64,000 nucleotides of DNA from Flavobacteriales bacterium UBA4110 (lineage in GTDB: Bacteria > Bacteroidota > Bacteroidia > Flavobacteriales > Weeksellaceae). The number at the start of each line of letters is the position of its first letter. The stretch's first letter is position 1. Positions 41,410-50,164 of the stretch are shown one piece after another. The stretch spans positions 139,808-203,807 of the forward strand of contig DFXK01000014.1 in NCBI GenBank assembly GCA_002383165.1. Direction: 5' to 3'. The notes under the pieces were generated by a model. It saw nothing but the letters and a program-made list of their open reading frames with translations, was not told the DNA's origin and did no database searches. A program made the translations under genes and the position numbers.

Positions 41410-42666
41410 ATGAACTTCGACCGCATACAAGAAAAACTCGAAATACTTGCAGATGCCGCAAAGTACGATGTTTCGTGTTCCTCCAGCGGTGGAAAAAGAA
41501 AAAATAATGGAGGCTTAGGTGACAGTTCGACAAGCGGGATTTGTCATACTTATACAGAAGATGGACGTTGTGTCTCACTTCTCAAAATCCTTTTGACCAA
41601 CCATTGTATTTACGATTGCATCTATTGTGTTTCCAGAAAATCAAATGACATCAAACGTGCTGCTTTCACAGTAGAAGAAGTTGTTGATTTGACCATCAGT
41701 TTTTATAGACGGAATTATATCGAAGGATTATTTCTAAGTTCCGGAATTTTCAAAGATGCCGATACCACAATGGAACGTTTAGTTCGTGTGGCGAAAAAGC
41801 TGAGAACAGAACATCAATTCAACGGTTACATTCATCTCAAATCCATTCCTGGCGCGAGTGACGATTTGATGAATGAAGCCGCACTTTACGCTGACAGACT
41901 TTCCGTAAATCTCGAAATTCCAACTGAATCTGGCTTGAAATTATTGGCTCCTGATAAAAATCGTGAGGATATGCTTCAACCGATGCGGATTATTCAGAAA
42001 GGTATTCAGCAATATAAAGACGAAAAGAAAATCATTAGAAGTGCGCCGAAATTTGCTCCAGCAGGACAATCCACCCAAATGATTGTTGGAGCAACCAATG
42101 AAAATGATTTGCAAATCATCAAAGTGGCAGACCATTTCTATAAGAATTACGGAATGAAACGGGTTTATTATTCGGGTTATATTCCTGTGACTGTAGATAA
42201 TCGTTTGCCGGCAATCACAGCGGAAGTTCCTGTTTTACGGGAAAATCGTTTGTATCAGTCGGATTGGCTGATGCGTTTTTATGGTTTTAAAGCCGATGAA
42301 ATATTGGATTCTGGTATGCCTTTTTTGGATCTGGAAGTGGATCCAAAATTGAGTTGGGCTTTGAGACATTTGGAACAATTCCCAGTCAATCTTCAAACAG
42401 CCGATTACAAAATGATACTTAGAATTCCTGGAATTGGCGTAAAAACAGCGCAAAAAATAGTGAGCGCAAGACAGTTTCAGGTTTTGACAATTGACCATCT
42501 TAAAAAACTCGGAGCAGCTGTAAACAGATCCAAATATTTCATTGATTTTACTTATGGAAATCCATTTCTGAAACATTTAACCGATTTGGATTTGAGAAAA
42601 TTAATTATCGGTGGAAGTCAATCTAAATTTCAGAATCAGTTTTCTCAGCAGTTGACATTGTTCTAA
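41410..42666 (+). CDS. Putative DNA modification/repair radical SAM protein
   Basis: A 418-residue radical SAM protein of the TIGR03916 type. The [4Fe-4S] cysteines are in NHCIYDCIYC (CxxxCxxC-like arrangement). Other blocks are SSSGGKRKNNGGLGDSSTSGICHTYTEDGRCVSLLKILLTNHCIYDC (residues about 22-68), RSAPKFAPAGQSTQMIVGATNEND, and a C-terminal helix-hairpin-helix DNA-binding unit (ILRIPGIGVKTAQKIVSARQF). The start at 41410 is downstream of the mapped promoter. TIGR03915-type partners are usually adjacent; here the partner lies at 43548 after a toxin-antitoxin pair. Confidence 0.9.
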   Translation: MNFDRIQEKLEILADAAKYDVSCSSSGGKRKNNGGLGDSSTSGICHTYTEDGRCVSLLKILLTNHCIYDCIYCVSRKSNDIKRAAFTVEEVVDLTISFYRRNYIEGLFLSSGIFKDADTTMERLVRVAKKLRTEHQFNGYIHLKSIPGASDDLMNEAALYADRLSVNLEIPTESGLKLLAPDKNREDMLQPMRIIQKGIQQYKDEKKIIRSAPKFAPAGQSTQMIVGATNENDLQIIKVADHFYKNYGMKRVYYSGYIPVTVDNRLPAITAEVPVLRENRLYQSDWLMRFYGFKADEILDSGMPFLDLEVDPKLSWALRHLEQFPVNLQTADYKMILRIPGIGVKTAQKIVSARQFQVLTIDHLKKLGAAVNRSKYFIDFTYGNPFLKHLTDLDLRKLIIGGSQSKFQNQFSQQLTLF

Positions 42667-42697
42667 TTATAAAAGATTCGAGAGTCTCAGCCTAACA

Positions 42698-42719
42698 ACA
42701 GTAATACTGTCTTTTTTTT
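42698..42719 (+). terminator. Weak Rho-independent terminator
   Basis: A 5-base stem ACAGT/ACTGT with AAT loop followed by C and eight T, 32 bases after the radical SAM stop. Confidence 0.55.
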
Positions 42720-42761
42720 CATAGCTTCGTCGCATCTGTGTTTTATAAAAGAATCGTTTTA

Positions 42762-42793
42762 TTTGTCACTTGTGTCTAAATTTGCTAAATTTG
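42762..42793 (+). promoter_or_regulatory. Promoter of the toxin-antitoxin pair
   Basis: TTTG (42762-42765), a 20-base spacer and TAAATTTG (42786-42793). A second TAAATTTG overlaps just before it (42777-42784). The antitoxin ATG follows 35 bases later. Confidence 0.7.
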
Positions 42794-42827
42794 GACATAA
42801 TTTGTAACTTCGAAAAAAGAATTTTCA

Positions 42828-43064
42828 ATGAATGTTAGTTTCACAAAAAAACAGGAAGAATATATTTCGAATCAAATAGAATCTGGAGATTTTCAAAATG
42901 CCAGCGAAGTGGTGCGAGATGCATTGCGTCTTCACGAAGTGTATCGTCATCGAGTGATTCAGGATTTAAAAGTTGAGATTGAGAAAGGTTGGAATGATGT
43001 TTCGAGTTCCCGTTCTATAAAAGACATTATTCAAGACAAAAAGAATAAAACTAACAATGTGTAG
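42828..43064 (+). CDS. ParD-family antitoxin
   Basis: A 78-residue antitoxin of the ParD/CC2985 type. The N-terminal ribbon-helix-helix reads MNVSFTKKQEEYISNQIESG with FQNASEVVRDALRLHE as the second helix and conserved core. The C-terminal part (IEKGWNDVSSSRSIKDIIQDKKNK) would wrap the toxin. It overlaps the toxin start by 8 bases, typical of type II modules. The module is expected to repress its own promoter. Confidence 0.9.
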   Translation: MNVSFTKKQEEYISNQIESGDFQNASEVVRDALRLHEVYRHRVIQDLKVEIEKGWNDVSSSRSIKDIIQDKKNKTNNV

Positions 43065-43353
43065 AAAAATCTACATTTTATCAGAAATTGCTGATAAAGA
43101 CCTGGAAGATATTTTTAATTATACTTTTAATGAATTTGGGTTTGACCAAGCGGAAAAATATCTTTTAGAGATTGAAGAGATATTTCAAAATTTAATTCTA
43201 AATCCCCAAATAGGAAAGAAACGAGACGAAATAAAACAAGGTTTATATAGTTTCCCCAAAGACAACCATATTATTTTCTATAGGATTCTGGTTAGCCACA
43301 TTCGTATTGTTAGAGTGCTTCACGGAAGTCGTGATATTCCGAAGTATTTTTAA
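43057..43353 (+). CDS. ParE/RelE-family toxin
   Basis: A 98-residue toxin of the RelE/ParE superfamily. SEIADKDLEDIFNYTFNEFG opens the family fold, PQIGKKRDEIKQGLYSFPKDNHIIFYRI is the central strand region and VRVLHGSRDIPKYF the C-terminal one with its conserved H-G-x-R. ParE members act on gyrase and RelE members cleave mRNA; with a ParD-type partner the ParE class is more likely. The ATG overlaps the antitoxin by 8 bases. Confidence 0.9.
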   Translation: MCRKIYILSEIADKDLEDIFNYTFNEFGFDQAEKYLLEIEEIFQNLILNPQIGKKRDEIKQGLYSFPKDNHIIFYRILVSHIRIVRVLHGSRDIPKYF

Positions 43354-43420
43354 TAACTAAGGCTTCTTTTCCTTAAGTTCAGGATAAATTTCGTCTGACT
43401 CTGAGAATACAAAAACACAA

Positions 43421-43494
43421 TGTCATTCAGAACGAAATGGAGTGGAGTGAAGAATCTTTTTACAAATTTAGATTCCTCGTCCCTCGGAATGACA
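43421..43494. repeat. GTCATTC-GAGG-GAATC palindromic repeat
   Basis: TGTCATTCAGAACGAAATGG at the left and CTCGTCCCTCGGAATGACA at the right form two inverted arms with AGAATCT/AGATTC inside. It is an imperfect long hairpin typical of dispersed intergenic repeats, here between the toxin and the DNA-repair partner gene. Confidence 0.8.
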
Positions 43495-43547
43495 AATATT
43501 AAGTTTAATTTATAACTCTCAAATCCTCAAAATCTATAACTCATAAA

Positions 43548-44312
43548 ATGACAACCCTCCTCTATGACGGCAGTTTTGACGGACTTTTCACCGCGATATT
43601 CGAAGTTTTCGAATACCGTTATCAAGATGTGGAAATCAAAAACAGAGAAACTTTTCAGCAGGAAAATATGTTTGCGGAGATTCACGAAGTTGTAACACAA
43701 GAGGAAAAGTCACAACGGGTATTAAATAAGCTGGAGCAAAACATCGGCAAGTCAGGAATCAATCAACTATTAAAAGTCTTTTTATCAGAAGATTCCGAGA
43801 TGGAACAATTGATTTTATCTGCTGTAAAACAGTCGATTAAATATCCAAACGATAATATTCTACAAAACTTCGCCAACGATGACATTCTGAAAATCTCAAA
43901 AATCTGCAAATCCGTAAATCGGGAAAGACACAGAATGACAGCTTTTGTTAGGTTCGAGAAGATGCAGGATGATGTTTATTTTGCAAAGATCGACCCGGAT
44001 TTCAATGTGTTGCCTTTAATCAGAAAACATTTCAAAGACCGATATGCAGATCAAAAATGGATGATTTATGACTTGCGGAGACATTACGGATTGTTCTACG
44101 ATTTGGAAAACTGCGAATTCTTTTATCCTGATGAAAAACTGAATCTCAATCAGTACCAAGAAAAATTCCACGACGAAGAGAAAAAATACCAAACGCTCTG
44201 GCAAAGCTATTTTACGAAAACCAACATCAAGGAACGGAAAAATACAAAGCTCCACATCCAGCACGTTCCGAAACGTTATTGGAAATATTTGACCGAAAAA
44301 TACAATTCTTAA
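43548..44312 (+). CDS. TIGR03915-type DNA metabolism protein (partner of the radical SAM protein)
   Basis: A 254-residue protein. MTTLLYDGSFDGLFTAIFEVFEY is the characteristic N-terminus, FVRFEKMQDDVYFAKIDPDFNVLPLIRKHFKDRYADQKWMIYDLRRHYG the core (key residues RFEK and DLRRHYG) and KRYWKYLTEKY the C-terminus. Members are annotated as putative DNA repair/modification proteins because they occur next to TIGR03916 radical SAM proteins; the reaction is unknown. In this window the pair is interrupted by the toxin-antitoxin genes and a repeat element, so they may be expressed separately. Confidence 0.88.
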   Translation: MTTLLYDGSFDGLFTAIFEVFEYRYQDVEIKNRETFQQENMFAEIHEVVTQEEKSQRVLNKLEQNIGKSGINQLLKVFLSEDSEMEQLILSAVKQSIKYPNDNILQNFANDDILKISKICKSVNRERHRMTAFVRFEKMQDDVYFAKIDPDFNVLPLIRKHFKDRYADQKWMIYDLRRHYGLFYDLENCEFFYPDEKLNLNQYQEKFHDEEKKYQTLWQSYFTKTNIKERKNTKLHIQHVPKRYWKYLTEKYNS

Positions 44313-44383
44313 CTTACATCAATGTGAGGGAAATCTGATCCTCCTAAATTTGCATCATAATTAAACAACAAAATATTAAAATT

Positions 44384-44893
44384 ATGGCAACTAAATGGTT
44401 ATTAGACCCAACGCATAGCGAAATCACTTTTAAAGTAAAACACTTGATGATTTCCAACGTAAAAGGAGAATTCACAACGTTCAACGCAGAAATTGATGCA
44501 GAAGACGACACATTCGCCAACGCAAAAGTTTCAGCTTTTATCGATACCGATTCTATTTTCACAAACAATACAGACCGTGACAATCACCTGAAATCTGCAG
44601 ATTTCTTCAACGCAGAAGCCAACCCGAAAATCACTTTCGAAGCTTCGACTTTGAACGGCGACGTTACAGGGAATTTGACAATCAATGGCGTTACAAAACC
44701 AGTAACTTTGGACGTAGATTTTGGCGGAATCAATTCTGATCCTTGGGGAAACACCAAAGCAGGTTTCTCTTTCGAAGGAAAAATCAAAAGAAGCGACTTC
44801 GGTTTGACTTGGAACGCAGCTTTGGAAACAGGCGGTGTGATGGTGAGCGAAGAAGTAAAAATTGCAGGCGAATTGCAGTTTGTAAAACAATAA
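44384..44893 (+). CDS. YceI family protein
   Basis: A 169-residue lipocalin-like YceI protein. MATKWLLDPTHSEITFKVKHLMISNVKG is typical, followed by DRDNHLKSADFFNAEANPKITFE (family signature) and GFSFEGKIKRSDFGLTWN. No signal peptide, so unlike the periplasmic E. coli form it is probably cytoplasmic; YceI proteins bind long isoprenoid chains. A -7 box (TAAATTTG, 44345-44352) lies upstream. Followed by a strong terminator. Confidence 0.92.
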   Translation: MATKWLLDPTHSEITFKVKHLMISNVKGEFTTFNAEIDAEDDTFANAKVSAFIDTDSIFTNNTDRDNHLKSADFFNAEANPKITFEASTLNGDVTGNLTINGVTKPVTLDVDFGGINSDPWGNTKAGFSFEGKIKRSDFGLTWNAALETGGVMVSEEVKIAGELQFVKQ

Positions 44894-44927
44894 AAGAATA
44901 CAATAGTATTTATAGTTTGAGTTTTTT

Positions 44928-44966
44928 AAAGTATAAACAGAGTTCGCTTTGTTTATACTTTTTTTG
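44928..44966 (+). terminator. Rho-independent terminator after the YceI gene
   Basis: AAAGTATAAAC (44928-44938) pairs with GTTTATACTTT (44951-44961), extended inward by four further pairs to a TTCG tetraloop, then a T run. Confidence 0.9.
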
Positions 44967-44988
44967 ATTTTGAGAATAATTAGTGGGG

Positions 44989-45068
44989 CAGCTTAATCCG
45001 CCTTCCGCTTCCGCTCTTTTCACTCCACTTCGTTGCGTAAAAAGGAGCTCCGCTCAAGTCGGGCTGCA
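44989..45068 (+). repeat. Dispersed repeat with CCGCTTCCGCT and GCTCAAGTCGGGC ends
   Basis: One copy of a degenerate dispersed element. Its ends (TAATCCGCCTTCCGCTTCCG and AAAAAGGAGCTCCGCTCAAG) match a second copy lying in the opposite orientation at 53983-54119. The middle differs. Confidence 0.6.
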
Positions 45069-45157
45069 GATTCAACATAGAACAATATTTGTCAAAAATC
45101 GAAGACTCCAAAACTCAATCAAAATACTTACTACATTATACTTCATACAATAAAAAA

Positions 45158-45985
45158 ATGAACCTCAACGATCTTTCAAAAATATCTGATAACTTCCGAA
45201 CCACAGAAAAAATGCCGGTTCTGTTTTTAGGACACGGTTCTCCGATGAATGCCATCGAAGAGAATATTTTTGTTCAGGGATTCAGTAATATCAGCAAAGA
45301 AATCCCAAAACCCAATGCAATCATTTGTATTTCTGCACATTGGTTTACGAATGGATCTTTCGTAACAGCTATGGATATGCCGAAAACCATTCACGATTTT
45401 TATGGTTTTCCAAAAGAATTGTTTGATGTTCAGTATCCTGCCAAAGGAAGTCCTGAATTAGCCAAAGAAACTGCAGGTTTACTAGCTCCGGTTTTGGTAG
45501 AAGAAGATCATAATTGGGGATTGGATCACGGTGCTTGGTCGGTTCTCAGATATCTTTATCCGGATGCAGATATTCCGGTTATCCAGTTGAGTATAGATTA
45601 TACAAAACCACCTCAATACCACTTTGATTTAGCAAAAAAATTATCCAAACTCCGTGAAAAAGGAATCCTGATCATCGGAAGCGGAAACATTGTCCACAAC
45701 CTCCGCTTGATTGATTGGAAAAATATTGATACCGTGGGAGCAGGTTGGGATTGGGCGATAGAAGCCAGAGAAAAAACCAACAATTGGCTTTTGGACGGTG
45801 ATTTTCAAAAACTCATCGATTATCAGAAACAAGGTTCGTTTTTGCAATATGCAGTTCCTACACCAGACCATTTTCTACCAATGATTTACAATCTTGGTCT
45901 GAAAGAAAAATCAGAAGAATTATCATTATTCAATGATTCGTTGATTGGTGGTTCATTGAGTATGACATCGATAAGGATTGGTTAA
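45158..45985 (+). CDS. LigB-family extradiol ring-cleavage dioxygenase (4,5-DOPA dioxygenase-like)
   Basis: A 275-residue iron or zinc-dependent dioxygenase of the YgiD/LigB class. The ATG at 45158 starts just before the conserved PVLFLGHGSPMNAIEEN block (metal-binding His), while the upstream frame is non-coding repeat. Further landmarks are CISAHWFTNGSFVTAM (key His), HNWGLDHGAWSVL and IIGSGNIVHNL. All metal-ligand histidines seem present. The natural substrate is unknown; DOPA cleavage is known from E. coli. Followed by a terminator. Confidence 0.9.
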   Translation: MNLNDLSKISDNFRTTEKMPVLFLGHGSPMNAIEENIFVQGFSNISKEIPKPNAIICISAHWFTNGSFVTAMDMPKTIHDFYGFPKELFDVQYPAKGSPELAKETAGLLAPVLVEEDHNWGLDHGAWSVLRYLYPDADIPVIQLSIDYTKPPQYHFDLAKKLSKLREKGILIIGSGNIVHNLRLIDWKNIDTVGAGWDWAIEAREKTNNWLLDGDFQKLIDYQKQGSFLQYAVPTPDHFLPMIYNLGLKEKSEELSLFNDSLIGGSLSMTSIRIG

Positions 45986-46358
45986 TAATCCCAACTCATT
46001 TTTATTTTTAGAAAGATTCTGTCTCAAAGCAGAATCTTTTTTCATACTAAGTAAAATTCAAACTGAAAATGGTAACCTAATTTCAGTTGTCAATGTTTAT
46101 CTAGATGGAACTAAAGTTTCAACAGTTTCTGCCAAGGTCATTAATTCATCCCAAAGCAGCAGAATTTGAGATTTTCCGGGAAGGTATTTGTTCCGAACCG
46201 GATTTATTGATTCTGGAAGAGAGTTTTTTCCCAACAAAATGTTTCTAAATGCTGCCTTTGGATTATCAGTTTGGGAATTGATTAGCATAAATAATGATGC
46301 CATATTAAAGTTATAATGATTGTAGATAGTCTGTTTTTTCAGAGCTTATGAGGTTTTT
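45986..46358. other. Intergenic stretch
   Basis: Apart from the terminator at 46012-46042 nothing clear is seen. A 68-residue open frame on the minus strand (46097-46303) is compositionally protein-like but is not recognised and lacks a start signal; it may be a gene relic. Confidence 0.4.
46012..46042 (+). terminator. Rho-independent terminator of the dioxygenase gene
   Basis: AAAGATTCTG (46012-46021), loop TCTCAAAG, CAGAATCTTT (46030-46039) then T residues. Perfect 10-base stem. Confidence 0.9.
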
Positions 46359-48095
46359 TTAGTAATTCTTTAGAACAATATAGTTTGAGTAAATTAATTT
46401 TCCGTTTTCCGTTATTGCATACCAATAGGTGTCTGAGGGGAAAGTGTTACCTAATTTATTTTTTCCATTCCATCGAAAATTACTGTCTAATTTTGATTTT
46501 AAAATAATGCTTCCATTTTTAGTAAAAATCGTTATTTCATAATTATTTTTTACAATAGGATAATTAAAGGTAAAATAATCATTCTTCCCATCGTCATTAG
46601 GCGTAATCAGATTAAAAGGAACAAAGTTTTTTGTAACTTCTTTGCTTACACAGTCCTTTGAATTTTTTACGTAAAATTTTAAATCTCCAAAAGGGAAATC
46701 ATAAAAATAATGACTGTCTTGCCAATCAGATTGGTTTAGATTATAAAAAAAAGGAAGATCGCTCCCACTTGCAAAAACATTAATATAGCTCTGTTGTAAA
46801 TCTATATTGTTAATGAAAATGTCCGATTGTTTTACGGTGGTTTTTTCAGAAGATTGGCAATTTGATATTTTATTTTTAGCGATAACTTCGTATTCACCTT
46901 TTTGAATTGTTGTCAGACTTGCTGAAGTTTCTGCAGGTAATAAAGTCCCATTCAAAAGCCACTGGAAAGAATAGTTTGAATCATTCAAACCTGTTTGTAA
47001 TGTCACAGGCGTATAGTCTCCATTGTAACAAAGTGTATATTCTTTTTCAATGTTTATAGCCGGATTTTTATTAATGATCAAATCAAAAGGAAAAATTCCT
47101 ATTAAAGAATTATTCTGCAAATTGTCAATTCGGATGTATATCGTTTGGAGGTATTTTGTTTCATTAGTGTACGGGAAACTTATTGGATTTTTTTGATTAT
47201 TTGCATCTTCTTCACTTCTATAAACATTATAATTTATCTTAAATGCTTCGTGTTTACCGGCTGCACCCCACCATTCACCATAAAAAGGTCTTGTATCGGG
47301 ATTTTTAATAATTGTTTTGGTAGACATATCAGTAGGATTAATTTCATAAAGTTCATTAGGAGTTACTCCATATAATTTTCCGTATTCGGAAGCCAGTCCA
47401 TAGGTATTACCTTTGATGGGACCTAGATTTTTATAGGATAGAAAATTATTGTTATCATCAACCTCAACTTCATAAAGTACGTTATCAGGATTCCAAATGT
47501 CAAAAGACCACGAGATATACATTTTTCCATTCACCTTCACAAAATCTCCGGAAGGTAGACCATTTATGAAATCGTGCCATACAGAAAAATTGTAAGAATT
47601 GCTTTTGCTGTTTCTAAATATTCTGTTTCCGTTTTGCCCGACATATAAATTATCTAAATCATCAAATGACATAGATTGAATAGCGGTGTATAGATTTGTA
47701 ACGTTTTCTTTATAGGTACATTTCTCTTCATCTACTTTATAAATAGCGACATAATTTTTTTCACCAGTGACGAAAATTTCTTTTTGAGAATTGATTGCAA
47801 TTTCAAAAACACTTTTTATACTGTCATTTGGAGCACAAACTTTTTGTATAGTAGGTGAAGAGGAAAGGTTTTTAACTTTGATGATGCCTTGTCCTGGACT
47901 TGAAATATAAACTTCCGCAGCACCAAAAAGGTCTGCGGAAACCATTTCTTTAAATAAAGTATAGTCTGGCTCTTGGAATTCATAGGTGCCATTATTATTT
48001 ACATCACAAACTTCAAATTTATATTTTGATTGAGAAAATGAAATAGCGAATTGAACAAAAATAGCCAGTAGTATGATTTTTTTTAATATAATCAT
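46359..48095 (-). CDS. Secreted protein with T9SS type B (gliding motility C-terminal) sorting domain
   Basis: A 578-residue exported protein. The N-terminal signal peptide is MIILKKIILLAIFVQFAISFSQ. The first half is rich in beta-strand repeats typical of beta-propeller-type surface proteins (SMSFDDLDNLYVGQNGNRIF; KMYISWSFDIWNPDNV), then an Ig-like module (QWLLNGTLLPAETSASLTTIQKGEYEVIAKN). The last 85 residues (LITPNDDGKNDYFTFNYPIV, IFTKNGSIILKSK, WNGKNKLGNTFPSDTYWYAI) are a CHU_C/type B sorting domain for T9SS. Substrate unknown; probably a surface adhesin. Confidence 0.9.
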   Translation of the reverse strand: MIILKKIILLAIFVQFAISFSQSKYKFEVCDVNNNGTYEFQEPDYTLFKEMVSADLFGAAEVYISSPGQGIIKVKNLSSSPTIQKVCAPNDSIKSVFEIAINSQKEIFVTGEKNYVAIYKVDEEKCTYKENVTNLYTAIQSMSFDDLDNLYVGQNGNRIFRNSKSNSYNFSVWHDFINGLPSGDFVKVNGKMYISWSFDIWNPDNVLYEVEVDDNNNFLSYKNLGPIKGNTYGLASEYGKLYGVTPNELYEINPTDMSTKTIIKNPDTRPFYGEWWGAAGKHEAFKINYNVYRSEEDANNQKNPISFPYTNETKYLQTIYIRIDNLQNNSLIGIFPFDLIINKNPAINIEKEYTLCYNGDYTPVTLQTGLNDSNYSFQWLLNGTLLPAETSASLTTIQKGEYEVIAKNKISNCQSSEKTTVKQSDIFINNIDLQQSYINVFASGSDLPFFYNLNQSDWQDSHYFYDFPFGDLKFYVKNSKDCVSKEVTKNFVPFNLITPNDDGKNDYFTFNYPIVKNNYEITIFTKNGSIILKSKLDSNFRWNGKNKLGNTFPSDTYWYAITENGKLIYSNYIVLKNY

Positions 48096-48107
48096 GTTTT
48101 CAATTGA

Positions 48108-49598
48108 TTACGAAACAATAAATTTCCTTTCTCTAATCAGCTCGGCAATCTTAAGAATATCTTCACCAATCAATCTATCGTCTTCCAATTTCGGAACTAC
48201 AGAACGGATGATGTCATAATTTTCTTCTACAATTTTCGAACATTTTGCTGGTCTTCTGAATTCCAGACCTTGGGCAGCGAACATTAATTCGATAGCTAGG
48301 ATATTTTCCAAATTCCCTAAAATCTGATTGAATTTCCTTCCCGAAATACTTCCCATAGAAACGTGGTCTTCCTGACCTAAACTTGTCGGTATAGAATCTG
48401 CCGATGCCGGGAAACATAAAGTTTTATTCTCTGTAACCAAAGCAGCACTAGTGTATTGTGGAATCATAAATCCGGAATTAAGACCAGAACTTTCTACTAA
48501 TAATTTCGGTAAGCCGTATTTTCCCTCCAAAAGAAGATAACTTCGTCGGTCAGAAATATTTCCTAATTCTGCCGCAGCCAATGAACAATAATCCAAAGGC
48601 AACGCCATCAATTGTCCGTGGAAATTACCTCCGGAAATCGATTCTTCTGCGCTTAGAACAATTGGGTTATCAGTTACAGAGTTTAGCTCAGTTTCTGCCA
48701 TTTGTTTAAGATGTTCAAAGGCATTTCTGCTTGCTCCATGAACCTGCGGAACACAACGCATAGAATAAGGATCCTGAACTCTGTCACAGAATTCGTGAGA
48801 CTTAAGATTATCAGAATCTTTGAGGAAATTTCGCATTCTTTCTGCTACTTTCTGGCTTCCGTCAAATGGACGAATCTCGTGCAATTCTTTTTTGAAAGGA
48901 CTCGCTGAACCACGATAAGCCTCGATGCTCATGGATGCCGTCAAATCTGCCAAATCTAAAAGATATTCGAATTTTGCAAGACCAGTGATGGCGTGAGCTA
49001 AGATAAATTGCGTTCCGTTAATCAATCCTAAACCTTCTTTCGGACCTAGTTTTAATGGCTGAATATTATGCTTTTCTAAAACTTGGGAAGTGACTTTGAT
49101 TTCGTCATTTTCCCAGACTTGACCCAAACCTAACAAAGGCAAAACCAAATGTGCCAACGGCGCCAAATCTCCGGAAGCACCAACAGAACCTTGTTCTGGA
49201 ACAACCGGAATAATATCCAGTTCCAACATCAGAATCAATCGCTCAATAACATCTAATGAAACACCTGAGAATCCTTTCGACAAAGCGTGGATTTTGGAAA
49301 TCATCATTATTTTGGAAATGTTTTTATGAATTGGTTTTCCAACACCAACGGCGTGAGAAATAATCAAATTATGCTGAAGTTGCGCTGTTTCCGATTCGGA
49401 TATTTTGGTGTCACAAAGTGGCCCAAAACCAGTGTTAATACCATAAACAGTTCTGTCAGACGCTACGATTTGCTGAACATTCTGTTGCGATTTTATGATT
49501 TGGTCTTTTGATTGTTGATTGAGTTGGGCTTTGGCAGGATTTTGTAAAATCTCTAAAACGTCCTTATATCCCAATTGGTCGATTCCGTAAATCATCAC
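48108..49598 (-). CDS. hutH: Histidine ammonia-lyase
   Basis: The first enzyme of histidine breakdown, forming urocanate and ammonia; 496 residues. The self-forming MIO cofactor comes from the Ala-Ser-Gly of GSVGASGDLAPLAHL near residue 140. YGINTGFG and NFHGQLMALPLDY are further family landmarks. All catalytic motifs are intact. No other hut genes (hutU, hutI) lie in the window, so the pathway is split in this genome or the enzyme works with distant partners. It is the last gene before the type B protein, 12 bases apart, but shared transcription is unproven. Confidence 0.95.
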   Translation of the reverse strand: MMIYGIDQLGYKDVLEILQNPAKAQLNQQSKDQIIKSQQNVQQIVASDRTVYGINTGFGPLCDTKISESETAQLQHNLIISHAVGVGKPIHKNISKIMMISKIHALSKGFSGVSLDVIERLILMLELDIIPVVPEQGSVGASGDLAPLAHLVLPLLGLGQVWENDEIKVTSQVLEKHNIQPLKLGPKEGLGLINGTQFILAHAITGLAKFEYLLDLADLTASMSIEAYRGSASPFKKELHEIRPFDGSQKVAERMRNFLKDSDNLKSHEFCDRVQDPYSMRCVPQVHGASRNAFEHLKQMAETELNSVTDNPIVLSAEESISGGNFHGQLMALPLDYCSLAAAELGNISDRRSYLLLEGKYGLPKLLVESSGLNSGFMIPQYTSAALVTENKTLCFPASADSIPTSLGQEDHVSMGSISGRKFNQILGNLENILAIELMFAAQGLEFRRPAKCSKIVEENYDIIRSVVPKLEDDRLIGEDILKIAELIRERKFIVS

Positions 49599-49655
49599 TG
49601 AAAAAAATTTTGGCTAAAAGTACACTTTTCAGCGGTAAAATAAGTATGATCTTTT

Positions 49656-50039
49656 TTAAGATGATGCAGCAGGTTCCCATAACTGAATTTTGTTACCTTC
49701 GAGATCTAAGATGTGAACAAATTTTCCGTAGTCGTAGGTCTCAATATTATCGAGAATGGTCACGTTTTCTTTTTTCAGTTCCTCAACCAAGGCTTCCAAG
49801 TTTTCGACCCTATAGTTGATCATGAAATCTTTTGCAGAAGGCTCAAAATAGGATGTGTCTTCCTTGAAAGGATTCCATTGTGTAACACCAATCTTGGAAT
49901 GGTCATCTTTTTCTACCCATTCGAAGCTTGTTCCATACGATGTTGTATCAAAGCCGAGGTGTTTTTTATACCATTCGTTTACGGCAGACGGATCTTTTGA
50001 TTTGAAGAAAACGCCACCAATTCCAGTTACTTTTTTCAT
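49656..50039 (-). CDS. VOC (glyoxalase-like) family protein
   Basis: A 127-residue vicinal-oxygen-chelate protein with two beta-alpha-beta-beta-beta modules: GIGGVFFKSKDPSAVNEWYKKHLGF and a C-terminal KENVTILDNIETYDYGKFVHILDLEGNKIQLWEPA. The C-terminal Glu in IQLWEP is a typical metal ligand. It could be a glyoxalase, a resistance protein or a hydratase; the family does not settle this. The gene stands alone between hutH and a truncated gene stub. Confidence 0.85.
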   Translation of the reverse strand: MKKVTGIGGVFFKSKDPSAVNEWYKKHLGFDTTSYGTSFEWVEKDDHSKIGVTQWNPFKEDTSYFEPSAKDFMINYRVENLEALVEELKKENVTILDNIETYDYGKFVHILDLEGNKIQLWEPAASS

Positions 50040-50056
50040 TTTAATAATTTTTTTTG

Positions 50057-50164
50057 TTAAATATTATAATCAATTTCAGAAATCGCAGAATCGATTATTT
50101 CTTTGGTAACGAATTCTGGTTTGATGAATTTTCCAACTGGATATTTTAATTCTTCAATATTCAT
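50057..50164 (-). pseudogene. N-terminal stub of a DinB-family (YfiT/bacillithiol-transferase-like) gene
   Basis: Thirty-five codons, ATG at 50162-50164 and stop at 50057-50059, encode MNIEELKYPVGKFIKPEFVT and KEIIDSAISEID, close to the N-terminus of YfiT-like DinB-superfamily proteins, which usually continue for about 140 residues. Everything after codon 31 is lost. Its ATG overlaps the stop codon of the SGNH hydrolase gene (ATGA), which suggests an operon before truncation. Confidence 0.65.

Noticed and set aside
46097..46303. 68-residue minus-strand frame.
   Set aside because: Composition is protein-like, but there is no recognised family and no promoter or operon context; it is described only as a possible relic in the intergenic entry.
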